Shown here: positions 6,484-14,418 of the stretch, piece by piece
Position numbering within the stretch: the stretch's first letter is position 1
Layout of the letters: the number at the start of each line of letters is the position of its first letter
DNA from: Actinobacteria bacterium UBA959
Lineage (GTDB): Bacteria > Actinomycetota > Actinomycetes > S36-B12 > UBA5976
Assembly (NCBI GenBank): GCA_002293025.1
Contig: DBCL01000016.1
Location: 41,356 to 69,848 of the forward strand
Reading direction: 5' to 3'
Length of the DNA: 28,493 nucleotides
The notes under the pieces: generated by a model
The model's input: only the letters and a program-made list of their open reading frames with translations
Database searches by the model: none
Told to the model about the DNA's origin: nothing
Made by a program: the position numbers and the translations under genes

Positions 6484-7392
6484 ATGGGAAACCAAATTTC
6501 TGCATCTGGCTTAGGTGTTGCCAACTATGTTGGCGACACCATATTAGATGCTTGGTTTCCAGCCCCAGCATTGCAACTAAAACCGCTAGCGGTTAATCTG
6601 CCAGAAATTCATGATTCAGCAACTTCAGTTTCTCGAAAGATTGTGGAAGTTGTAATTAATGATCTAAACGCCGCACCAACTGACGCATTGGATGCATATT
6701 TGAGATTGCATCTCCTTTCACACAGACTCGTTAGACCCCATGGATTAAATTTGGATGGCATCTTTGGCTTACTTGCAAATGTGGCTTGGACTGTTCATGG
6801 CCCAGTTCAAACAGAACATGCAGCCCATTATGTGCAAGCGATGCGGGCTAAAGGTGAAGATGCATTGATTTTGGGAGTAGATCGATTCCCAAGAATGTTT
6901 GACTATGTTGTTCCATCTGGGGTTCGGGTTGCTGATGCCAACCGAGTTCGCCTTGGGGCTCACTTAGCTGAAGGCACAGTTGTGATGCATGAAGGGTTTG
7001 TGAACTTCAATGCAGGAACTTTAGGAAAGTCAATGGTGGAAGGCCGAATTAGTGCTGGAGTCACTGTTGGTGCTGGCAGTGATATCGGTGGTGGTGCCTC
7101 GATTATGGGAACTTTGTCTGGTGGCGGTAAAGAAGTTATCTCAATTGGTGAGAATTGCTTAATTGGGGCAAATGCTGGAATCGGAATTTCGCTAGGTAAT
7201 GAATCGGTAGTTGAAGCAGGTCTATATCTAACTGCCGGTTCCAAAGTTAAGCTGCCAGATAACACAACAGTAAAGGCCGTTGAATTATCTGGCGCTAAAG
7301 GTTTGTTATTTAGAAGAAATAGTCAAACTGGGGCAATCGAAGCAATTGTTCGAACTGGGTCTTGGGGCGGCTTGAACGCCGCTTTACATTAA
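6484..7392 (+). CDS. dapD: 2,3,4,5-tetrahydropyridine-2,6-dicarboxylate N-succinyltransferase
   Basis: A 302-residue DapD of the actinobacterial type. The N-terminus reads SASGLGVANYVGDTILDAWFPAP, a middle helical domain follows, and a left-handed beta-helix of hexapeptide repeats runs from about residue 150 to 260 (VRLGAHLAEGTVVMHEGFVNFNAGT, GRISAGVTVGAGSDIGGGASIMGTLSGG, IGENCLIGANAGIGISLG). It transfers succinyl from succinyl-CoA to tetrahydrodipicolinate in the lysine/diaminopimelate pathway, feeding peptidoglycan. Start is the ATG six bases after a TACGGT -10. It is convergent with dapC, the next enzyme, and their 3' ends overlap by 9 bp. No dapE is nearby. Confidence 0.95.
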   Translation: MGNQISASGLGVANYVGDTILDAWFPAPALQLKPLAVNLPEIHDSATSVSRKIVEVVINDLNAAPTDALDAYLRLHLLSHRLVRPHGLNLDGIFGLLANVAWTVHGPVQTEHAAHYVQAMRAKGEDALILGVDRFPRMFDYVVPSGVRVADANRVRLGAHLAEGTVVMHEGFVNFNAGTLGKSMVEGRISAGVTVGAGSDIGGGASIMGTLSGGGKEVISIGENCLIGANAGIGISLGNESVVEAGLYLTAGSKVKLPDNTTVKAVELSGAKGLLFRRNSQTGAIEAIVRTGSWGGLNAALH

Positions 7393-8484
7393 ACGCTCAC
7401 TAATCTGATTTATTCTTTCATCTGTTTCAGTTAGTGCTGCGCGGATGAAATTCTTTCCCTTTGGTCCATAAAATGATCCAGGTGCAACCAAAATTCCAAA
7501 TTGTGCCAGCCAAGCAGCACTTTCCCAGCCATCTTCATTTCTAGTCATCCATAAATACAAACCTGCTGAGGACTCTTTAATTTCAAAGCCAGCGTTCAAG
7601 AAAGCGGCTTGCATTGTTGCTCGACGTTTAGCATAAATCTGCTTTTGAGTTTCAGCATGATCTTCATCACCCCAGGCAGCAACACTGGCCGCTTGGGTAA
7701 CACTCGAACTGATCAATCCTAAATGTTTCCTAGCCAACAGAATTTTCTCAATTAATGGCTTAGAGCCAGATATAGCTGCTGCTCGGTAACCAGCCATTGA
7801 AGATCTTTTTGATAAGGAATGTAACGCCAGAATGTTTGATAGATCTCCGTTATTGACTCGCTTATCCAATATCGAAACAGGTGGTTGACCACTTGCCGAA
7901 GCTTCCCAATCAAGCGTTAGATAGCACTCGTCACAAACAACAACCGCATTGTGTTTTCGAGCAAACATAATCCAGGCTTTTAAGGTTTCGATATCTGCAA
8001 TTGCTCCAGTTGGATTGCCTGGTGAATTTAGCCAGACTAAATCAACTTTCTTAGCGGATACTAAATCTGGGTGGTCTGCTCTAATTACCTCTGCTTGCAC
8101 GACCTTGGCACCCACTTCATAGGTTGGATACGCAATCTCTGGAATAACCACTACTGAATTTGATCCAAGTCCAAGAAGAAGTGGCATCAAAGATACTGCC
8201 TCTTTAGAGCCAATCGAAGCGATGGTATTAAAATTCTCTTCAACTACCCCTGTAGTTTTTATCAACCAATTAGTTTGCGCTGCAATTAATCCTTTACTGC
8301 CAGCAGACAGTCCATAAGCATGCGCATCAAGATTCAAACTTGCAGCTTTAGTAATTACTTCAGCAACAGAATCAACTGGAGTGCCAACAGATAAGTCAAT
8401 TAACCCAGCAGGGTGTGATCGAGCAATCTTGGCAATCGGTTCTAATAAATCCCAAGGGAAATCTGGTAACCGATCGCTTAACAA
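7384..8484 (-). CDS. dapC: Succinyldiaminopimelate transaminase
   Basis: A 366-residue fold-type I PLP aminotransferase matching the actinobacterial DapC family (N-terminus LSDRLPDFPWDLLEPIAKIA). Visible active-site features are N157 in NSPGNPTG, D185 in VVCDECY, the PLP lysine K226 in LHSLSKRS, and the carboxylate-binding arginine near the C-terminus in FIRAALTE. It converts N-succinyl-2-amino-6-oxopimelate to N-succinyl-LL-diaminopimelate with glutamate. TTG start lies three bases after the fdxA stop; fdxA-dapC is the usual actinobacterial pair, and translational coupling is likely because the Shine-Dalgarno is weak. Confidence 0.93.
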   Translation of the reverse strand: MLSDRLPDFPWDLLEPIAKIARSHPAGLIDLSVGTPVDSVAEVITKAASLNLDAHAYGLSAGSKGLIAAQTNWLIKTTGVVEENFNTIASIGSKEAVSLMPLLLGLGSNSVVVIPEIAYPTYEVGAKVVQAEVIRADHPDLVSAKKVDLVWLNSPGNPTGAIADIETLKAWIMFARKHNAVVVCDECYLTLDWEASASGQPPVSILDKRVNNGDLSNILALHSLSKRSSMAGYRAAAISGSKPLIEKILLARKHLGLISSSVTQAASVAAWGDEDHAETQKQIYAKRRATMQAAFLNAGFEIKESSAGLYLWMTRNEDGWESAAWLAQFGILVAPGSFYGPKGKNFIRAALTETDERINQISERLM

Positions 8485-8487
8485 GAA

Positions 8488-8808
8488 CTAACTAGCTTTC
8501 CCAGGCATTTCAGCCACGGTTGGTACATCCTTGCCAACGCGACCTAACTTGCTTGCTCCTCCAGGTGAGCCAATTTCATTAAAGAATTCTTTGTTGATTT
8601 CAGTAAAATTACTAACTGCACTTGGAACATCGTCTTCATAAAAAATTGCTTCCACTGGACAAACCGGCTCGCAAGCACCACAGTCGACACATTCATCTGG
8701 GTGGATGTAGAGCATCCGATCGCCTTCATAAATGCAATCCACTGGGCATTCTTCAATACAAGACTTGTCTTGAACATCAATGCACTTATCGGTGATGACG
8801 TAGGTCAT
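8488..8808 (-). CDS. fdxA: 7Fe ferredoxin ([3Fe-4S][4Fe-4S])
   Basis: A 106-residue ferredoxin close to mycobacterial FdxC. Cysteines C9, C17, C21 and C25 (CIDVQDKSCIEECPVDC) and C40, C43, C46, C50 (CVDCGACEPVCP) supply the cluster ligands; the C9-x7-C17 spacing is that of the 3Fe/4Fe type. The conserved GSPGGASKLG tail is present. It is a cytoplasmic electron carrier. ATG at 8806-8808 is preceded by AGGAG with good spacing. A TAGCCT at 8834-8839 gives a leader of about 19 nt that carries this site. Upstream gene of the fdxA-dapC pair, divergent from cysS. Confidence 0.96.
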   Translation of the reverse strand: MTYVITDKCIDVQDKSCIEECPVDCIYEGDRMLYIHPDECVDCGACEPVCPVEAIFYEDDVPSAVSNFTEINKEFFNEIGSPGGASKLGRVGKDVPTVAEMPGKAS

Positions 8809-8833
8809 GGTCGGCTCCTAATTTCGCTGGCTG

Positions 8834-8839
8834 AGGCTA
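8834..8839 (-). promoter_or_regulatory. Candidate -10 TAGCCT for fdxA
   Basis: TAGCCT on the minus strand would start transcription about 19 nt before the fdxA ATG, just ahead of its AGGAG. This is the same hexamer class as the leaderless -10s but with a short leader. Confidence 0.4.
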
Positions 8840-8841
8840 TC

Positions 8842-8859
8842 GCTTACGACAGGGTAAGC
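8842..8859. repeat. Inverted repeat GCTTAC-N6-GTAAGC, possible operator
   Basis: A perfect 6+6 bp inverted repeat with a 6-nt spacer. It lies immediately upstream of the putative fdxA -10, across its -10/-35 spacer, and about 30 bp upstream of the cysS -10. The position suits a repressor. No T-run, so not a terminator. Confidence 0.4.
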
Positions 8860-8887
8860 AAATACAACCCTGGGGCGTTTTCCCTCC

Positions 8888-8893
8888 TACGCT
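8888..8893 (+). promoter_or_regulatory. Leaderless -10 element TACGCT for cysS
   Basis: TACGCT, then GTGGCC, then ATG at 8900. This argues for ATG 8900 over the in-frame GTG at 8894, which would fall before the predicted +1. Confidence 0.6.
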
Positions 8894-8899
8894 GTGGCC

Positions 8900-10282
8900 A
8901 TGATCCGAATCTACGACACCAAGAGCAGGACTTTAGGCAGCCCACCAGCCAGCGGTCAGGTTCGGATATATGCATGTGGGCCAACGGTTTATCGAGATGT
9001 TCATCTTGGAAACCTACGTAGCTTCTTACTCCCAGACCTGATCCGCTTGGCTCTTGCAGCCCATGATGCTGACTCGTTCATAGTGCAAAACATCACAGAT
9101 GTGGGCCATATGGCAGATGACTCCAATTTGGACACAAGTGACAGCACAGAAGACAAGATGCTTAAACAGGCAGCAGCTGAGAAATTATCAGCACTAGAGA
9201 TTGCTCGAAAATATGAATTGGGTTTCTTCCAAGACATAACCGCTTTAAACATTCGAACTCCAGATCAAACTCCAAGAGCTAGTGAAACTATTGAATCAAT
9301 GATCAATGTGATTCAGAAATTAATGGATAAAGGATTTGCTTACCAAGGTGAAAATGGTTCTGTTTATTTTGATGCTACTAAATATGAGTCTTACGGGGCA
9401 ATTAGTGGCAACACACTCGAGCAGTTAAAGCCTGGTCATAGGTTGTTAGACGAGATAGACGAAACCAAACGTTTTCATGGGGACTGGGCTCTGTGGAAAA
9501 TAACCGATAATCGACGCAGTGAACTCACCTGGCAGACACCTTGGGGAGTTGGATTTCCAGGTTGGCATATTGAATGCACAGCTATGTGTTTGGATGCATT
9601 TGGTGATCAAGTTGATATTCACACTGGTGGAATTGATCTTCGTTTTCCTCACCATGAAAATGAAAGAGCTCAATCAAATGCAATCGTTGGCAAAGAAGTT
9701 GTGGGTCAATGGGTGCATGCAGAGCATTTACTGTTTGAGGGTCGCAAAATGTCGAAGAGCACTAATAACGTTGTGCTCTTAAGAGATGTAATCGATGCTG
9801 GGATCTCGCCTGCCGCAGTTCGCTTGGCTTTTCTAGAACACCACTATCGACAACAACTAAACCTAACTTGGGATACCTTGGTGGCAGCTGAAACCACGAT
9901 TGCGCGCTGGAGTGATTCCATAGTTAGTGACCAATACAACCACGCTATTTCTGATCAAATAACTGAGCACTTAGCTGACAACTTAGATACTCCCACAGCC
10001 ATTATGGCAATTCGTGGTCTTGAAAAGTCTTTAGCAAAAAGCCCAAAGGAGCGATCGATGATGTTAAATGCTGCATCTAGGATGTTAGGGCTTGATCTTG
10101 CCAAGCCAAAATTAGTAATTGATGATTCTGTAATTAAATTAGTTCAAGAGAGAGAAATTGCTAGGGCGAACAAAGATTTCAATTTATCTGATCAACTTCG
10201 AGATCAAATCACTACTGCCGGTTATTGGGTCAATGACACTAGCAGCGGACCCGTAATCAGAAGGTCAATCAAATTACCTTGA
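8900..10282 (+). CDS. cysS: Cysteinyl-tRNA synthetase
   Basis: A 460-residue class I aminoacyl-tRNA synthetase, about the usual CysRS length. From the N-terminus: CGPTVYRDVHLGN with zinc ligand C26 and HIGH-type motif HLGN (35-38); GWHIECTAMC with zinc ligand C226; HHENE (251-255) with the remaining zinc ligands; KMSKS at 283-287; and the C-terminal helical domain ending with AREIARANKDFNLSDQLRDQI-like sequence. It charges tRNA-Cys. The related mycothiol ligase MshC is shorter and lacks this C-terminal domain, so CysS is preferred. Start is ATG at 8900 from the leaderless -10; GTG 8894 would add two residues. The 3' end overlaps the convergent membrane-protein gene by 9 bp. Confidence 0.95.
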   Translation: MIRIYDTKSRTLGSPPASGQVRIYACGPTVYRDVHLGNLRSFLLPDLIRLALAAHDADSFIVQNITDVGHMADDSNLDTSDSTEDKMLKQAAAEKLSALEIARKYELGFFQDITALNIRTPDQTPRASETIESMINVIQKLMDKGFAYQGENGSVYFDATKYESYGAISGNTLEQLKPGHRLLDEIDETKRFHGDWALWKITDNRRSELTWQTPWGVGFPGWHIECTAMCLDAFGDQVDIHTGGIDLRFPHHENERAQSNAIVGKEVVGQWVHAEHLLFEGRKMSKSTNNVVLLRDVIDAGISPAAVRLAFLEHHYRQQLNLTWDTLVAAETTIARWSDSIVSDQYNHAISDQITEHLADNLDTPTAIMAIRGLEKSLAKSPKERSMMLNAASRMLGLDLAKPKLVIDDSVIKLVQEREIARANKDFNLSDQLRDQITTAGYWVNDTSSGPVIRRSIKLP

Positions 10283-10618
10283 CTTGCTAGGTAAAACTAA
10301 TGAAAACAAAGCTGCGGTTCCTGCTATCCCAAAATACCAATAGGTTAAATCATCCGAAATTAAAATTAAATCACCAGCACTAGTTCGAGTTGCTGCTAAG
10401 AAGGTGATGAATCCCCAGCTAATTACCACCAAAGTCGATAACCCAAATGATGCATAGGTATTTCGAATAAATCTAGTTGCCATAAAGATGGCCACCCCAG
10501 AAACAATCGCGCCTACTGGAATTTGACCTAAAGCCCAAGAAGATAAGAAAGCGCCAGCAATAGTTACGGCAAGTGAAATCAATAGAGGTGTAATCCACCG
10601 AAATCGCGACTTGGGCAT
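10274..10618 (-). CDS. Small four-TM membrane protein of unknown function
   Basis: A 114-residue, very hydrophobic protein. Membrane segments are visible near residues 8-30 (ITPLLISLAVTIAGAFLSSWAL), 32-50 (IPVGAIVSGVAIFMATRF), 56-75 (ASFGLSTLVVISWGFITFLAA) and 90-108 (YWYFGIAGTAALFSLVL). The N-terminus and C-terminus are short and basic. Size and topology recall actinobacterial DUF6113-like membrane proteins, but I cannot confirm family membership. ATG at 10616-10618 has TAGGGT five bases upstream, one base short of the window's common leaderless spacing, and no Shine-Dalgarno. Confidence 0.65.
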   Translation of the reverse strand: MPKSRFRWITPLLISLAVTIAGAFLSSWALGQIPVGAIVSGVAIFMATRFIRNTYASFGLSTLVVISWGFITFLAATRTSAGDLILISDDLTYWYFGIAGTAALFSLVLPSKSR

Positions 10619-10623
10619 ATCGA

Positions 10624-10629
10624 ACCCTA
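10624..10629 (-). promoter_or_regulatory. Possible leaderless -10 TAGGGT (spacing 5)
   Basis: TAGGGT on the minus strand is followed by TCGAT and the ATG at 10618. The spacing is one base shorter than the standard six. Confidence 0.4.
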
Positions 10630-10682
10630 ACCTAACTACCCTTAAATCTATGCCACCAATTTGGTTTCCAAGCAGTCCCCGC

Positions 10683-10688
10683 TAGTTT
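10683..10688 (+). promoter_or_regulatory. Leaderless -10 element TAGTTT for the S9 peptidase
   Basis: TAGTTT, then ACGCAC, then ATG at 10695. The same hexamer precedes the ACT-domain gene. Confidence 0.6.
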
Positions 10689-10694
10689 ACGCAC

Positions 10695-12749
10695 ATGAGT
10701 TCGGATTCCAATTTCCTCAACCAGTACGCAGCTTCTGGTCGTTTTCGCAATGGTGCACCTCGATCCTTCTCAATTACAGATTCGGGTGTCTACTTTCTAC
10801 AAAGTGATGGTCCTTTTGATCCAGTTTTGCAACTTAAACGACTTGATCCTGCAACTTCTGAAATCGAATCATTATTTGATCCAAAAACTTCACTGGTGGC
10901 TCATCAAGACATACCAGAAGCCGAGAAGGCCAGGCGAGAGCGATTACGAGAAGCTGGACAAGGAATCACGGCTTATAGCGCAAGCACTGACGGTCGATAC
11001 ATAACTTTTGCATTAAATGGCTCTTTAGTGGTTGTGGATGCACTAACTCAAACCAATCACATCCCTTCATATCAAGGTGTAGTTGACCCACGCATAACTT
11101 CAGATGGTAGAACAATTGCTTGTGTAATTGAGGATGCAGTTTGGATCATTCCAACACTAAGTCCAGATTTGGGTTATCAGATTTCGCCAATAGATGGGAA
11201 CAAATGGGGCATATCTGATTTTCTAAGTGCCGAAGAGTTTGGCAGATCCCAAGGGATCTGGTGGTCACCAAATGGAGAGCAGTTACTAGCACAATTCACA
11301 AATGATGATCAAGTCTCAGAAATTCATTTAGGAAATCCAGCTGAGCCCACAGCTGGAGCCAAAACCATTAAATATCCATTTGCTGGAACTAATAATCCCA
11401 AAATTGGACTGAGGGTATTTTCAGCTAAAGATGTGTCTCAGTCCATTACTTGGGATACCGAGAACTTCCCTTATCTTTCCACTGCTGGCTGGGTGTCCAA
11501 CTCAGCGATATATGCAGTCGTACTCAGCCGCAGTCAGCAAGAACTTCATGTTCTTAACTTTGATTTACAAGGTAGTGCCTCTGTTGCTGAAATCTTAACC
11601 AGCCCAACTTGGGTGGAATCAAATCCACAATTACATGCAGTGACTGAAACCTCGCGTCTGAATGTGCTAGATGATTTTTCAAACAACGCCAGACGGTTAT
11701 TTAAAAATGGAGTTGCCATATCTAGCCCAGAGCTGTATGTGCGCAGAATCTGTTATAGCAACGAAAACTTTGTAATCTTTGAAGCGACTTCTGATTCAGC
11801 TTGCAATCAGGTATTCAAACTTGATTCTGATGAGATCACTCAACTAACCCATGGAGAGAATTACTCAACTGTTTTGGCGGCCTCTGAATCTGCTCTGCTT
11901 ACATCCACTACTAGCTTCGATTCTGAACCGAAATACCAGTTCGTTACTGAAGCTGCCACAGTTAACATTCCTGACTTCTCGCTTGCTCCACGAATTCCGT
12001 TAAACCTAAAGAAATTAAGTCAAACCAAACAAAACCGAGTAGTCGTATTGCTGCCAGAAAAATTCAAGGGCCCATTGCCAGTCATCATGGCTCCTTATGG
12101 CGGCCCGCATGCTCAATTAGTAACGGCAAGCAGTCGTAAATATGCCTTAGATCAGTGGTTTGCCGATCAAGGCTTTGCTGTGATTGTGGCTGATGGCCCA
12201 GGATCAATTGGTGTTAACCCAGAATGGGAGCACACAATTTACAAGGATTTCGCCAAATCTCTTGAGTTTCAATTGTCAGCACTGGCTCAAGCAGATGCTG
12301 AACTACCAGGCACTTTAGATTTAAACCGCGTTGGAATTAGAGGTTGGTCCTTTGGCGGATATTTGGCAGCACTTGCCACCATGGTGCGCCCAGACATCTT
12401 TAAAGCAGCAGTTGCAGGTGCTCCAGTTACTAGTTGGGAGCTATATGACTCTGCTTACACCGAGAGATATTTAGGAAATCCCAAAGACGAAATAGAGACC
12501 TACCAGAAAAATTCTTTGTTAACACTTACTCCAAAGCAGATAGGTAAGTTACTAATTGTGCATGGGCTAGCCGATGACAACGTGTTAAGTGCACATTCCT
12601 TACAGCTATCAACGCATCTAATTAACTTAGGTTTGGTACACCAATTCTTACCACTATCTAATGTCACTCATATGACTCCACAGCACTCTGTTACATCAAC
12701 ACTGCTCACTATGGAATTAGACTTCTTTAATCAGCATCTTAAGAATTAA
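10695..12749 (+). CDS. S9-family serine peptidase (dipeptidyl-peptidase IV-like / prolyl oligopeptidase family)
   Basis: A 684-residue protein with an N-terminal beta-propeller region (to about residue 430; repeated strand motifs such as FSITDSGVYFLQSDG and GIWWSPNGEQLLAQF) and a C-terminal alpha/beta-hydrolase domain. The triad is S552 in GWSFGGY, D627 in HGLADDNV and H659 in NVTHMTP. The ADDNV and SAEEF signatures fit the DPP-IV subfamily: EEF supplies the glutamates that hold the free N-terminus of substrates. There is no signal peptide, so it is probably cytoplasmic and acts in peptide turnover. Leaderless -10 directly upstream. Its stop shares TTAA with convergent ychF. Confidence 0.92.
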   Translation: MSSDSNFLNQYAASGRFRNGAPRSFSITDSGVYFLQSDGPFDPVLQLKRLDPATSEIESLFDPKTSLVAHQDIPEAEKARRERLREAGQGITAYSASTDGRYITFALNGSLVVVDALTQTNHIPSYQGVVDPRITSDGRTIACVIEDAVWIIPTLSPDLGYQISPIDGNKWGISDFLSAEEFGRSQGIWWSPNGEQLLAQFTNDDQVSEIHLGNPAEPTAGAKTIKYPFAGTNNPKIGLRVFSAKDVSQSITWDTENFPYLSTAGWVSNSAIYAVVLSRSQQELHVLNFDLQGSASVAEILTSPTWVESNPQLHAVTETSRLNVLDDFSNNARRLFKNGVAISSPELYVRRICYSNENFVIFEATSDSACNQVFKLDSDEITQLTHGENYSTVLAASESALLTSTTSFDSEPKYQFVTEAATVNIPDFSLAPRIPLNLKKLSQTKQNRVVVLLPEKFKGPLPVIMAPYGGPHAQLVTASSRKYALDQWFADQGFAVIVADGPGSIGVNPEWEHTIYKDFAKSLEFQLSALAQADAELPGTLDLNRVGIRGWSFGGYLAALATMVRPDIFKAAVAGAPVTSWELYDSAYTERYLGNPKDEIETYQKNSLLTLTPKQIGKLLIVHGLADDNVLSAHSLQLSTHLINLGLVHQFLPLSNVTHMTPQHSVTSTLLTMELDFFNQHLKN

Positions 12750-13819
12750 ACGTTAAACCTAAACTCAACTACATCACCATCAGCCATCACATACTCTTTG
12801 CCTTCAGTTCTAACCAATCCTTTGGACTTGGCTTCAGCCATAGATCCCGCTTGAATTAAGTCATTAAATCCCACAACTTCGGCCTTAATAAACCCTCGTT
12901 GAAAATCGGTGTGAATTACCCCGGCGGCCTCTGGGGCGGTTGCTCCTTTTGGGATGGTCCAAGCCCTAGATTCCTTAGGGCCTGCTGTTAAATAAGTTTG
13001 CAATCCCAAAGTATCAAAACCTACTTTTGCTAGCCGACTTAAGCCAGATTCTTTTTGACCCACTGTTTCTAGTAACTCAAGCGCTTCTTCGTCGCTTAAC
13101 TCCAATAATTCTGTTTCTAAGCGAGCATCCAAGAAAATGGCTTCGGCTGGGGCAACCATAGCTCGCATTGCTTCCTTCGCAGGTTCATCCAATAAACCAA
13201 CATCATCGACATTGAAGACATATAAGAATGGTTTAGCAGTGAGTAAGAAGAGTTCTTTTAGGTTGGTTAAATCCATCTTTGATTCAAAAAGTGTCTTTCC
13301 TGAATCAAGAATCTTTTGTGCTTGCTCAACTGCTGCTACTACTTCCGCTTTACTTTTATCAGTTCTAGCTTCTTTTTGAATTCGAGGCAGCACCTTCTCA
13401 ATGGTTTGGAGATCAGCCAAAATCAACTCTGTATTGATGGTTTCAATATCATCTTTAGGTGATATCCGACCATCAACATGGATCACATCCGGATCCTTAA
13501 ATCCTCGAATTACCTGGCAGATTGCTTCGGCTTCTCGAATGTTGGCTAGGAATTTATTTCCTAACCCAGCACCTTCAGATGCACCCTTAACGATGCCTGC
13601 AATATCTACAAATGAAACTGTTGCTGGAAGTATTTTTTCAGAATTAAATATTTTGGCCAACACTGGCAGACGAGCATCTGGCACACCTACCACTCCAACG
13701 TTAGGCTCAATCGTGGCGAATGGGTAATTGGCAGCTAAAACATTACTTCGTGTGAGCGCGTTAAACATCGTGGATTTGCCCACATTTGGTAAGCCGACGA
13801 TGCCAATAGTTAGTGCCAC
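12746..13819 (-). CDS. ychF: Redox-regulated ribosome-associated ATPase YchF (Obg-like)
   Basis: A 357-residue protein starting with the canonical ALTIGIVGLPNVGKSTMFN (P-loop at residues 9-17), then ANYPFATIEPNVG and the G3-type DIAGIVKGASEGAGLGNKFL. The base-recognition motif is FNVDD, in place of NKxD; the NxxE/D form is associated with ATP preference in YchF. A coiled-coil insert and a C-terminal TGS domain ending GDVVEFRFNV follow. It is a cytoplasmic P-loop NTPase linked to translation and stress. The frame is open 66 bases further, but the GTG at 13817-13819 gives the family N-terminus and has TAAGGT seven bases upstream. It lies beside a DUF6542-like gene and near ispH and xseA, as in mycobacteria. 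Confidence 0.95.
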   Translation of the reverse strand: MALTIGIVGLPNVGKSTMFNALTRSNVLAANYPFATIEPNVGVVGVPDARLPVLAKIFNSEKILPATVSFVDIAGIVKGASEGAGLGNKFLANIREAEAICQVIRGFKDPDVIHVDGRISPKDDIETINTELILADLQTIEKVLPRIQKEARTDKSKAEVVAAVEQAQKILDSGKTLFESKMDLTNLKELFLLTAKPFLYVFNVDDVGLLDEPAKEAMRAMVAPAEAIFLDARLETELLELSDEEALELLETVGQKESGLSRLAKVGFDTLGLQTYLTAGPKESRAWTIPKGATAPEAAGVIHTDFQRGFIKAEVVGFNDLIQAGSMAEAKSKGLVRTEGKEYVMADGDVVEFRFNV

Positions 13820-13826
13820 GTGGGCG

Positions 13827-13832
13827 ACCTTA
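13827..13832 (-). promoter_or_regulatory. Possible leaderless -10 TAAGGT for ychF (spacing 7)
   Basis: TAAGGT on minus is followed by CGCCCAC and the GTG at 13819. The AAGG could alternatively act as a weak Shine-Dalgarno. Confidence 0.45.
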
Positions 13833-13875
13833 TCGGTTAGCCAATTAGCCTCCCCCAAAACCATCAATAATTTCT

Positions 13876-13881
13876 TACACT
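13876..13881 (+). promoter_or_regulatory. Leaderless -10 element TACACT for the DUF6542-like gene
   Basis: TACACT, then TCACCT, then GTG at 13888. No Shine-Dalgarno. Confidence 0.6.
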
Positions 13882-13887
13882 TCACCT

Positions 13888-14358
13888 GTGAGTAATAAAC
13901 CAGGCAGGCTTTATCGAGCTTTAGGTGCTGTTGGAGACCAAGCAGACCAAGCTCGCCCAGCCGTTGCTAACCGGCGAAAAGTGTTGCCCGAGCCGGTTAA
14001 CTCCAAATCACTAACTCAATTCGTCTGGATAACTTTTGGATTATTAGCAATCGTGGCTGTGCTGGAATTAAGACTTAGGGATCAAATTGGATTAATTACT
14101 GGGGTTACAGCTATTGGTTTAGTTGTTTATGGAAACAAAAGGCTAGAAAAGCTTGATCTTCCCTACTTGGTTGCAACCATGCCAAGTGCATTTTTATTAA
14201 GCATTGTGGTTGCTAACTTGTGGTCTGCAATTAGGGCTGCAAACCCAATTAATCAGATGGGTGCCGCCATCTTTTTGCATCTATCGACTCTCGCGCCATT
14301 CGTGATTATTGCATCTGGCCTGAGTTATTTCTTTTACAAGAAATCTACTAACTCTTAG
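13888..14358 (+). CDS. DUF6542-like integral membrane protein
   Basis: A 156-residue protein with a basic cytoplasmic N-terminal region (residues 1-42) and four membrane segments near 44-60 (FVWITFGLLAIVAVLEL), 66-82 (IGLITGVTAIGLVVYG), 95-112 (VATMPSAFLLSIVVANLW) and 128-148 (FLHLSTLAPFVIIASGLSYFF). It sits between ychF and the ispH/xseA genes, the place occupied by Rv1111c (DUF6542) in Mycobacterium tuberculosis, so I assign that family mainly by context. Function is unknown. GTG start with a leaderless -10. Confidence 0.75.
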   Translation: MSNKPGRLYRALGAVGDQADQARPAVANRRKVLPEPVNSKSLTQFVWITFGLLAIVAVLELRLRDQIGLITGVTAIGLVVYGNKRLEKLDLPYLVATMPSAFLLSIVVANLWSAIRAANPINQMGAAIFLHLSTLAPFVIIASGLSYFFYKKSTNS

Positions 14359-14418
14359 CCGCTGGCTCAAGAGTTCGTGTCCCTCGCAACGCACTTAAGT
14401 CTCAATTAGATCTTACAG

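Noticed and set aside
8894..8896. GTG as cysS start
   Set aside because: It would lie within the six bases between the -10 and the predicted +1; ATG at 8900 fits the common spacing.
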